Below the pieces are notes generated by a model. The model saw nothing but the letters and a program-made list of their open reading frames with translations. It was not told the origin of the DNA and made no database searches. From Stappia sp. (lineage in GTDB: Bacteria; Pseudomonadota; Alphaproteobacteria; Rhizobiales; Stappiaceae), in assembly GCF_040110915.1 (NCBI RefSeq), contig NZ_CP157793.1:1872939-1936938 (forward strand): a stretch of DNA of 64,000 bases, read 5' to 3'. Of the stretch, positions 39,755 through 46,714 are shown one piece after another. The translations under genes and the position numbers were made by a program. Each line of letters starts with the position of its first letter. Positions within the stretch are counted from its first letter, which is position 1.

Positions 39755-40507
39755 TCACCACCTGAGGCCCGGATAGGCGCGCTGCATGTACTGCATTTCG
39801 GACAGAAGATGCCCGAAGCTCTCCGAATGGCGCCCGTAGCGCCCGCCGGTCTGCATCCAGCCCTCCGGCGGCATGGTCAGCGTCGCCTCGTCCAGCACGT
39901 CGCGCAGCGTCTGGCGCCACTCGTCGCGGATCGTTTCGGGATCGACGGCGATCCCCTCGGCGATCAGGCGGGTGACCAGGTCGTCGGCCTCGAACAGTTC
40001 GCCCGTGTAGGGCCACAGGTAATCGATGGCGGCCTGCATGCGCCGCCGGCTTTCCGGCGTGCCGTCGCCGAGGCGGATCGTCCACTCGCTGGAATGGCGC
40101 AGGTGATACATCGCCTCCTTCTCCGCCTTGGCGGCGACGGCGGCGAGCGTCTCGTCCTTCGAGTGCATCAGCTTGCGCCAGAACGGCAGCATGAAGGCGG
40201 CGAAGAAGACCTGCCGGGCGATGGTCTGGGCGAAATCGCCGTTCGGCTGCTCCACCAGCAGACAATTGGTGAACTGGCGTTCGGAACGCAGGAAACAGAG
40301 CTGGTCCTCGTCCCGCCCCGCACCCTCGACCTCGGCCGCATAGGCATAGAGCGCCCGCGCCTGCCCGATGTGATCGAGCGCCACGTTGGCAAGGCCGATA
40401 TCTTCCTCGAGCGTCGGTGCGTGGCCGCACCATTCGCCAAGGCGCTGGCCCAGGATCGCCGCATCGTCGGCGAGCCGGAGCGTATAGGCGAAGAGATCGC
40501 TGGTCAT
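39755..40507 (-). CDS. paaC: Phenylacetyl-CoA epoxidase structural subunit PaaC
   Basis: A 250-residue ferritin-fold protein, the non-catalytic partner of PaaA in the epoxidase core. 'ALDHIGQARALYAYAAEVEG' and 'EKEAMYHLRHSSEWTIRLGDGTPES' are conserved PaaC stretches. Length is typical. The ATG at 40507 follows paaB by 19 bases. Confidence 0.95.
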   Translation of the reverse strand: MTSDLFAYTLRLADDAAILGQRLGEWCGHAPTLEEDIGLANVALDHIGQARALYAYAAEVEGAGRDEDQLCFLRSERQFTNCLLVEQPNGDFAQTIARQVFFAAFMLPFWRKLMHSKDETLAAVAAKAEKEAMYHLRHSSEWTIRLGDGTPESRRRMQAAIDYLWPYTGELFEADDLVTRLIAEGIAVDPETIRDEWRQTLRDVLDEATLTMPPEGWMQTGGRYGRHSESFGHLLSEMQYMQRAYPGLRW

Positions 40508-40526
40508 GGTCGCTTGCTCCCGCCGC

Positions 40527-40814
40527 TCACATGTTGCCGACTTCTTCGGGGATCTCGTAGAAGGTCGGATGGCGGTAGATCTTGGAGGCGGTCGGCTCGA
40601 AGAGTTCCTCCTTGTCCGCCGGATCGGAAGCGACGATTTCCGCCGACGGCACGACCCACACGGACAGCCCCTCCCCGCGCCGGGTGTAGACGTCGCGCGC
40701 GGCCTGCAGCGCCATCTCGGCATCCGCCGCATGGACGGACCCGCAGTGACGATGCGCCATCCCCGTGCGCGACCGGATGAAGACTTCCCAAAGCGGCGTG
40801 GTTTTCTCGCTCAT
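40527..40814 (-). CDS. paaB: Phenylacetyl-CoA epoxidase subunit PaaB
   Basis: A compact 95-residue subunit that bridges PaaA-PaaC units. It starts 'TPLWEVFIRSRTGMAHRHCGSVHAAD' and includes 'DVYTRRGEGLSVWVVPS', both highly conserved in PaaB. The ATG at 40814 follows paaA after a 91-base gap with a good GGGAG-type site. The open frame extends further upstream without coding character. Confidence 0.95.
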   Translation of the reverse strand: MSEKTTPLWEVFIRSRTGMAHRHCGSVHAADAEMALQAARDVYTRRGEGLSVWVVPSAEIVASDPADKEELFEPTASKIYRHPTFYEIPEEVGNM

Positions 40815-40905
40815 GCTCTCTCTCCCTCGACGCGCCGCCGACGAACCGGCGCGCGCCCTGTCATTCTGAACTGTGCCCGAAACAGTTGGCGGTGCCCGGC
40901 CGCGA

Positions 40906-41907
40906 TCACTCGGCCGCGTGACGGGCCGCCTCGCGGCGCGCGGCGCGCTTTTCGGCATAGGCGAGCGCCGCTTCGCGCACCCAGGCGCCATCCTCATGCG
41001 CCTTGGTCCGCGCCGCCATGCGCTCGCGGTTGCAGGGGCCGTTGCCGGCGATCACCCGCATGAACTCGTCCCAGTCGATCTCGCCGAACTCCCAGTGGCC
41101 CGTCTCCTCGTTGAAGGCGAGCTTGTCGTCGGGGATCGTCAGGCCGAGGTAATGCGCCTGCGGCACGGTCGCGTCGACGAACTTCTGGCGCAGCTCGTCG
41201 TTGGTGAAACGCTTGATCTTCCAGGCCATCGACTGCGCGGAATGCTTGGAGTCCGTGTCGGAGGGGCCGAACATCATCAGCGACGGCCACCACCAGCGGT
41301 TCAGCGCGTCCTGCACCATCTCCTTCTGCTCCTGCGACGAGCGCACCATCTCCAGCAGCAACTCGTAGCCCTGGCGCTGGTGGAAGCTCTCTTCCTTGCA
41401 GACGCGGATCATGGCGCGCGAATAGGGCCCGAAGGAACAGCGGCACAGCGGGATCTGGTTCATGATCGCCGCGCCGTCGACCAGCCATCCGATGGCGCCG
41501 ATGTCGGCCCAGGTCAGGGTCGGATAGTTGAAGATCGAGGAATATTTGGCCTTGCCCGACAGAAGCTGCTCGGTGAGCTCCTCGCGCGACACGCCGAGCG
41601 TCTCGGCGGCCGAATAGAGGTAGAGGCCGTGGCCGCCCTCGTCCTGCACCTTGGCCAGCAGCGCGGCCTTGCGCTTCAAGGTCGGCGCGCGGGAAATCCA
41701 GTTGCCCTCCGGCAGCATGCCGACGATCTCGGAATGGGCGTGCTGGGAAATCTGGCGCACGAGCGTTTTGCGGTAGCCTTCCGGCATCCAGTCGTTCGGC
41801 TCGATCTTCTCTTCCGCGTCGATGCGCGCCTGAAACGCGGCGAGACGCTCGGCGTCCTCCACCGATCCCGATTCCGTATCGCGCGCATTGAGGGCCTGGG
41901 TGTACAT
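40906..41907 (-). CDS. paaA: Phenylacetyl-CoA epoxidase catalytic subunit PaaA
   Basis: A 333-residue diiron oxygenase subunit that epoxidises the aromatic ring of phenylacetyl-CoA. Iron-ligand helices are seen in '[13 protein letters not shown]' and '[15 protein letters not shown]', and '[15 protein letters not shown]' is characteristic. The start is the ATG at 41907. It leads the paaABCDE operon, whose promoter lies 125-160 bases upstream and carries a long inverted repeat. paaX is encoded immediately upstream on the same strand. Confidence 0.97.
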   Translation of the reverse strand: MYTQALNARDTESGSVEDAERLAAFQARIDAEEKIEPNDWMPEGYRKTLVRQISQHAHSEIVGMLPEGNWISRAPTLKRKAALLAKVQDEGGHGLYLYSAAETLGVSREELTEQLLSGKAKYSSIFNYPTLTWADIGAIGWLVDGAAIMNQIPLCRCSFGPYSRAMIRVCKEESFHQRQGYELLLEMVRSSQEQKEMVQDALNRWWWPSLMMFGPSDTDSKHSAQSMAWKIKRFTNDELRQKFVDATVPQAHYLGLTIPDDKLAFNEETGHWEFGEIDWDEFMRVIAGNGPCNRERMAARTKAHEDGAWVREAALAYAEKRAARREAARHAAE

Positions 41908-42032
41908 CTGCTCGCCTCCTCGAACCGAACCTGCCGATCCAGCCTGCGGACCGGTCTTCGCAACGGCCGGCGCCCGCCGATCCGTGCCTCCCTTTCGGGC
42001 ACGAACCCGCCCGGCTTCGTCCCCATGGCCCG

Positions 42033-42077
42033 ACTATACGTGACGAATATTTCCAACTTCAAGTGTTTTTCGTCACG
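42033..42077 (-). promoter_or_regulatory. paaA promoter flanked by a 9-bp inverted repeat (probable PaaX operator)
   Basis: On the minus strand TTGAAG (42062-42057) and TATAGT (42038-42033) form a promoter with an 18-base spacer. The perfect repeat CGTGACGAA (42039-42047) and TTCGTCACG (42069-42077) brackets the -35 element, with arm centres 30 bases apart, about three helical turns. The adjacent paaX gene is the likely source of the binding protein. Confidence 0.65.
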
Positions 42078-42115
42078 CATTATCATGCAGCGCAGCAAGA
42101 TCTTGATTGCACGAT

Positions 42116-43036
42116 TCAATTCGAGAAGCGGCGGCCCTCTTCCGGATCCGGGTCGGGCAGGTCCCCGGCGCGGCAACGCGCATGGGCGGCGATCCAGCGC
42201 TCGGCGCCGGGCCGCAGACGGGCATAGAGCCGCGCGGTGAGATCGGCAGCCGCCGCCCCCGGCCAGTCGGGGTCGAGAAGCGCGGCGGGCAGCATGGGAT
42301 CACGCAGGATCAGGCGGCGATAGTCATGAATCAGCAGCGTGCGCGCAATCGCGGCGTCGAGATCGCCGAGCATCGCGCCGACGCCGAGCGCCGCGTCGAG
42401 ATCGGCATGCGCCTCGAGAAACGCGCGATAGCGCCGCGCCAGCGGCGCGAGGTCGAAGCCGCGCGCCACCAGATCGGCCGGCGAGCCGTCGAGCACCTCG
42501 GCCCCGAGCCGGATCACCCCGTGCGCGCCCGCGCCCTCCAGCCCCGGGCTGGCGGCGGTGCCCAGCAGCACGCTGGGGCCGAGCGTGCCATAGCCCGCCT
42601 TCAGCCCCTCCTCGCGCAGCGTCACGCGATCCTCGCCCTCCGGCAGGATCAGCAGCCGCAGCGCCGGATCGCCGGTCTCGCGCCGACGCCGATAGACGCG
42701 GGCCAGCGCCGGCCCGAAGGCGGCGCGCCCCTCCTGCGACAGGCGGTAAAAGCTGAGCCGTCCGACCTTCACCCGGTCGAGCCAGCCGTCGCGGGCAAGC
42801 CGCGACAGGGCCGCGCGCACGGCCGTTGCGTCAATGCGCATGCCGGCGAGCAGCTCCGACAGCGTGCCGGCCCAGATCTCGCCCCCGCGCGGCGCCACCA
42901 TGTCGCCGAAGACGGTGATGATCAGCGACCAGACCCGCAGGGGCTGGTTGGCGTGCAGCCGCGCGACGCGCGCGGCGACGTCCGGGTGGAGATCGTCGGC
43001 CCCCACCGGCGCCCTTTCACCCGGCATGACGGTCAT
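42116..43036 (-). CDS. paaX: PaaX family transcriptional repressor
   Basis: A 306-residue GntR-like PaaX regulator. PaaX represses phenylacetate genes and is released by phenylacetyl-CoA. The family signature 'PLRVWSLIITVFGDMVAPRGGEIW' is seen as 'RVWSLIITVFGD' near residue 33, followed by the winged-helix segment 'MRIDATAVRAALSRLARDGWLDR'. The C-terminal half is rich in Ala, Leu and Arg. It lies directly upstream of paaA in the same orientation and 12 bases after puuE, so it may also be read from the puuE promoter. ATG at 43036 used; 43027 is possible. Confidence 0.92.
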   Translation of the reverse strand: MTVMPGERAPVGADDLHPDVAARVARLHANQPLRVWSLIITVFGDMVAPRGGEIWAGTLSELLAGMRIDATAVRAALSRLARDGWLDRVKVGRLSFYRLSQEGRAAFGPALARVYRRRRETGDPALRLLILPEGEDRVTLREEGLKAGYGTLGPSVLLGTAASPGLEGAGAHGVIRLGAEVLDGSPADLVARGFDLAPLARRYRAFLEAHADLDAALGVGAMLGDLDAAIARTLLIHDYRRLILRDPMLPAALLDPDWPGAAAADLTARLYARLRPGAERWIAAHARCRAGDLPDPDPEEGRRFSN

Positions 43037-43048
43037 CCGACATCGCGC

Positions 43049-43957
43049 TCACCCCGCGTGGTGGGCGTGCCAGTGCCAGGCGATGTCGATGCGCCTGGGC
43101 AGCCACACCTTGTCGTGGCCGGCGACGTAATCGAGGAACCGGGCCAGCGCCGCCGCCCGCCCGGGTCGCCCGGCGAGCCGGCAATGCAGGCCGACCGACA
43201 TCATCTTCGGCGCGCCCGCCTCGCCTTCCGCATAGAGCACGTCGAAGGTGTCCTTGAGATAGGCGTAGAACTGGTCGCCCGAATTGAAGCCCTGCGCGGT
43301 CGCGAAGCGCATGTCGTTGGCATCAAGCGTGTAGGGAATGACCAGATGCGGCCCCGACGGTCCCTCCACCCAATAGGGCAGATCGTCGGCGTAACTGTCC
43401 GAATCGTAGAGGAACCCGCCCTCTTCCATGACGAGATCGCGCGTGTGCTCGGAGCCGCGCCCGGTGTACCAGCCGAGCGGCCGCGCGCCCGTCACCTCCT
43501 CATGGATGCGGATCGCCTCCGCCATGTGGCGGCGCTCGTCGTCGCGGGAAAAATCCTTGTACTCGATCCACTTGAGCCCGTGCGAGGCGATCTCCCAGCC
43601 GGCCTCGTTCATCGCCGCGACGGCTTCCGGGTTGCGCTGAAGCGCGGTCGCCACGCCATAGACCGTGACGGGAATGGCGCGCGCGGTGAACATCCGCCAC
43701 AGCCGCCAGAAGCCGGCCCGCGATCCGTATTCGTAGATCGACTCCATGTTCATGTGGCGCTGGCGCGGCCAGGCCTGCGCGCCGACGATCTCCGACAGGA
43801 AGGCTTCGGACTGCGCATCCCCATGCAGGATGCAGTTCTCGCCGCCTTCCTCGTAGTTGACGACGAATTGCACCGCCACATTGGCCCCGTTCGGCCATTG
43901 CGGATCGGGCGTCTCGCGCCCGTAGCCGATCAGATCGCGCGGATAGGTGTCGCTCAT
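43049..43957 (-). CDS. puuE: Allantoinase PuuE (polysaccharide deacetylase fold)
   Basis: A 302-residue NodB-fold protein closely matching metal-independent allantoinase PuuE of the purine ureide pathway. It has 'RDLIGYGRETPDPQWPNGA' at the N-terminus, 'EIASHGLKWIEYKDF' and 'GWYTGRGSEHTRDLV', all typical. The reaction opens allantoin to allantoate. No other ureide gene is nearby, and the gene precedes paaX by 12 bases, an unexpected pairing. It could also act on another cyclic amide, though the match to PuuE is good. Confidence 0.88.
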   Translation of the reverse strand: MSDTYPRDLIGYGRETPDPQWPNGANVAVQFVVNYEEGGENCILHGDAQSEAFLSEIVGAQAWPRQRHMNMESIYEYGSRAGFWRLWRMFTARAIPVTVYGVATALQRNPEAVAAMNEAGWEIASHGLKWIEYKDFSRDDERRHMAEAIRIHEEVTGARPLGWYTGRGSEHTRDLVMEEGGFLYDSDSYADDLPYWVEGPSGPHLVIPYTLDANDMRFATAQGFNSGDQFYAYLKDTFDVLYAEGEAGAPKMMSVGLHCRLAGRPGRAAALARFLDYVAGHDKVWLPRRIDIAWHWHAHHAG

Positions 43958-44059
43958 GGCGCTGGTCCCGTTGCGTTTCGTGCACGAGAGCCGAGAAACC
44001 TCAAATCGCGCGCCATTGCAAGCGCGCCAGGCCGAGGCCCGCCGAGGCGCGGGCTGGCG

Positions 44060-44500
44060 TCAGGACTTCGCGCGCACCGGCGCCGGCACGAGGGCCGGCT
44101 CGCCGAGCAGCGGCATGCGGCGCCGCGCGCCATGACCGCCACCGCCGCCGTCGCCGCGCGCGCTTTCCGTGCCCAGCGCCATCACGGCCGCACCCATGGC
44201 CGCCGAACACAGCGTGATCATCAGACCGAACAGCAGCACCACGATCGGCAACACCGGATCGGAGGAATTGAAGATCAGACTGCGCAGATTCGCCGTGTCG
44301 AACCACAGGAGGCCGGCGAGCACCAGGACCGAGGCGAAGGCCCCGATCAGCCAGTTGATGGCGAGAAGGCGGAAAAAGGGCGAGGCCCAAAGGGCTCGCG
44401 CGCCGCCCTGCGATGCCGCACCGTCGATGCGATCCCGGGTTTCGGACCCGTTGCGGTCCGCCCCCCCGCCGTCGGGTCCGGTCTCGATGTCATGCGTCAT
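44060..44500 (-). CDS. Small two-helix membrane protein of unknown function
   Basis: A 146-residue protein with a charged Gly/Asp-rich N-terminus, two hydrophobic segments ('FRLLAINWLIGAFASVLVLAGLLWF' at about 43-67 and 'LPIVVLLFGLMITLCSAAMGAAVMAL' at 83-108, seen in parts) and a glycine- then proline-rich tail. It resembles small uncharacterised alphaproteobacterial membrane proteins, but I recognise no family. ATG at 44500; a 17-bp repeat array lies 46 bases upstream. Confidence 0.75.
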   Translation of the reverse strand: MTHDIETGPDGGGADRNGSETRDRIDGAASQGGARALWASPFFRLLAINWLIGAFASVLVLAGLLWFDTANLRSLIFNSSDPVLPIVVLLFGLMITLCSAAMGAAVMALGTESARGDGGGGGHGARRRMPLLGEPALVPAPVRAKS

Positions 44501-44545
44501 CGGAAATCTCCCGTGTTCTCTCGCCCGGCGGGCGCGTGGCCCCTC

Positions 44546-44612
44546 TGCCGCGAGGATCCGTGGACCGCGAGGTCTTGTGAACCGCGAGGTCTTGTGGACC
44601 GCGAAGCCGTGC
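44546..44612. repeat. 17-bp tandem repeat (about four units)
   Basis: Units begin at 44546, 44563, 44580 and 44597 with consensus (G/A)ACCGCGAGGTCTTGTG; the first and last are diverged. It is in the upstream region of the small membrane protein gene and outside any supported gene. Confidence 0.85.
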
Positions 44613-44851
44613 GCGTTCCGCCCCGCCCTCGATCAGTTTTCGACATGCCGACGCGGGCGGATACAAGACTAACGTCGTCAGGGTGGCCGCGGATCACCGC
44701 ACCGTCCACGCGTCGGATTGGCGCAGGCCGGTTTCGACATCGCGTTTCGGCATTCGCCGGTTATCAGCTTCATCGGACTCTCGGGGGAACTCGCGGGAAA
44801 TGTCATCCGCTCGCTTGCGCGCGACGTAAATCGGTGTATATAGGTCCGCTG

Positions 44852-44868
44852 TATATCAAACCGATATA
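44852..44868. promoter_or_regulatory. Inverted repeat, candidate PadR operator
   Basis: TATATC-AAACC-GATATA (44852-44868) is a perfect 6-bp inverted repeat in an AT-rich patch just downstream of a TATATA -10-like sequence. It is suited to bind a dimeric regulator such as the PadR protein encoded 150 bases downstream. Confidence 0.5.
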
Positions 44869-44895
44869 TGAAACCCGCCGAAGAATCCGCGCAAA

Positions 44896-44916
44896 CCACC
44901 CGGCTCCTCCGGGTGG
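44896..44916 (+). other. Leader hairpin upstream of the PadR gene
   Basis: CCACCCGG (44896-44903) pairs perfectly with CCGGGTGG (44909-44916) across a CTCCT loop, followed by AAAATA rather than a U-tract. It lies inside the 32-codon leader frame. It may be an RNA control or stability element; nothing more can be said. Confidence 0.45.
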
Positions 44917-45021
44917 AAAATATCGGGCAACCGCTGGCACGCCGACGGACCAGACGGACGGCATGAGGTGATGGCAGGAATGCACCGCAAGCCACGAAAC
45001 GGGTGCCGGGAGAAAGCCTAG

Positions 45022-45585
45022 ATGAGCGTCAGGACCCTTTGCCTCGCCATCCTGAACTTCCAGGATGCGACTGGCTACGAGATCCGCAAGCTCTCCACCG
45101 AGGGGCGTTACAGCTATTTCGTCGACGCCAGTTTCGGCTCGATCTACCCCGCGCTCGCCCGCCTGGAGGCGGACGGTCTGGTGACCGTGCGCGAGGAAGC
45201 GCAATCCGGCAAGCCCTCGCGCAAGATCTACTCCATCACCGATACCGGGCGGGCGGAATTCGTGCGCGCGCTGAGCGAGCCGCCCGCACCCGATACCTTT
45301 CGCTCGCCCTTTCTTCTGATCGCCATGTGCGCGGACCTCGTCGGCGCCGACGCCATCCGCAGCGCGATCGATCACCGCCTGGCGCATCTGCGCGCCGAAG
45401 GCGTGAAGCTCGACACGATTTCCGGCGACTGCGATCACGCGGCCACCGGGTTCATTCTCGACTACGGGCGCCATTGCATCGCCCAGGACATCGCCTTTCT
45501 CGAACGCAATCGCAACCGGCTGGAACAGATCGCAGCCGGCGACGCGCAGACGGACGCGGACGACCTCCCCGCCGCGGCCGAATGA
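45022..45585 (+). CDS. PadR family transcriptional regulator
   Basis: A 187-residue PadR-type regulator. The winged helix covers about residues 1-75, with 'ATGYEIRKLSTEG', 'GSIYPALARLEADGLVTVREE' and 'RKIYSITDTGRAEF' as signatures. A C-terminal helical dimerisation region follows, including 'FILDYGRHCIAQDIAFLERNRNRL'. PadR proteins commonly repress neighbouring multidrug efflux genes and respond to the drug itself. Here the RND adaptor gene starts 25 bases after the stop. Confidence 0.92.
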   Translation: MSVRTLCLAILNFQDATGYEIRKLSTEGRYSYFVDASFGSIYPALARLEADGLVTVREEAQSGKPSRKIYSITDTGRAEFVRALSEPPAPDTFRSPFLLIAMCADLVGADAIRSAIDHRLAHLRAEGVKLDTISGDCDHAATGFILDYGRHCIAQDIAFLERNRNRLEQIAAGDAQTDADDLPAAAE

Positions 45586-45610
45586 CGTCCATTTCCGGAG
45601 ACCTGACGCC

Positions 45611-46714
45611 ATGAAGATCCGCTTCTCCCACCTGCTCGCGGTCGGCATCGCCGCCGGCGTCGCCGGCTGGATGTGGACCGGCACCTATGTCGAGGGCGGG
45701 CGCGCCGACGCGGAAGGCGCCACCCCGCCGCCGGCCGAACGCGCCAGCGTCGCGGACGCCACCCTGTTCCGGGTGTCGGTGCGCGAGATCGTCGCCGAGC
45801 CGCGCCGCTCGATTCTCGTGATCCGCGGACGGACGGAAGCCGAGGCGAAGGTCGCCGTGCGCGCCGAAACCAGCGGCCGCGTGGCCGAGCGCCGCGTGCG
45901 CGAGGGTCAGCGCGTCGACGCCGGCGACGTGCTGTGCACGCTCGACCGGGGCGCGCGCGAGGCAAAGGTGCTGGAAGCGCGCGCCCAGCTCGCCCAGGCG
46001 CGCCTGGATCATTCCGCCGCCACGACGCTGAATGAAAAGGGCTTCACCGCCCAGACGCGGGTCGCCGCGCTCAAGGCGGCCATGGACGCCGCCGCCGCGC
46101 GGCTCGAGGAAGAAGAGCTCGAACTGTCGCGGACCGTGATCGCGGCGCCGATTTCCGGCATCGTCGAAAGCCCGATGGTGGAGACGGGAACGATCCTGGC
46201 GCTGGGACAGGTCTGCGCCACGATCATCGACCCGGATCCGGTGATCGCCATCGGCCAGGTCTCGGAACGCGACGTGAACAATCTGTCGCCCGGCCAGGAG
46301 GCCGAGGTCGAGCTGGTGACCGGCGAGACGGTCGCGGGCCAGGTGCGCTACGTCGCGCCGGCGGCCGATACGGCCACCCGCACCTTCCGCGTCGAGATCG
46401 AGGTTCCCAATCCGGACGGCGCGATCCGCGACGGCATCACCGCGACCGCCCGCGTGCCGCTGCGGGAACAAAGGGCGCACCGCATCAGTTCGGGCATTCT
46501 CACGCTTGCCGACGACGGCACCGTGGGCGTGCGCGCGGTGAACGACGCCAATGAAGTGACCTTTCACCCGGTCACCATCCTTGGCGGCGACACCGACGGC
46601 CTGTGGGTCGGCGGCCTGCCGGACCGGCTGCGCGTGATCGTCGCCGGACAGGATTACGTGATCGAGGGCCAGACCGTCGAACCGGTGATGCAGATGGCGG
46701 AGGCGCCGCGATGA
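45611..46714 (+). CDS. RND efflux periplasmic adaptor (membrane fusion protein)
   Basis: A 367-residue HlyD-like adaptor. An N-terminal anchor or signal helix 'HLLAVGIAAGVAGWMWTGTY' is at about 5-24, then the lipoyl halves 'VRAETSGRVAERRVREGQRVDAGDVLCTLD' (in parts) and 'LSRTVIAAPISGIVESPMV' flank a coiled-coil hairpin of about residues 110-165. Beta-barrel and membrane-proximal domains follow. It links the inner-membrane pump to an outer-membrane channel, whose gene is not in this window. The stop overlaps the pump ATG (ATGA at 46711-46714). Confidence 0.93.
   Translation: MKIRFSHLLAVGIAAGVAGWMWTGTYVEGGRADAEGATPPPAERASVADATLFRVSVREIVAEPRRSILVIRGRTEAEAKVAVRAETSGRVAERRVREGQRVDAGDVLCTLDRGAREAKVLEARAQLAQARLDHSAATTLNEKGFTAQTRVAALKAAMDAAAARLEEEELELSRTVIAAPISGIVESPMVETGTILALGQVCATIIDPDPVIAIGQVSERDVNNLSPGQEAEVELVTGETVAGQVRYVAPAADTATRTFRVEIEVPNPDGAIRDGITATARVPLREQRAHRISSGILTLADDGTVGVRAVNDANEVTFHPVTILGGDTDGLWVGGLPDRLRVIVAGQDYVIEGQTVEPVMQMAEAPR

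Larger units (their letters stand above)
44501..45021. other. Divergent intergenic region upstream of the PadR gene
   Basis: A 521-base gap. From left to right it holds the 17-bp array, unremarkable sequence to about 44810, a possible plus-strand promoter (TTGCGC at 44815-44820, TATATA at 44837-44842), an AT-rich operator candidate, a 32-codon frame (44868-44966) and a GC hairpin in the PadR leader. No gene is supported. Confidence 0.6.
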
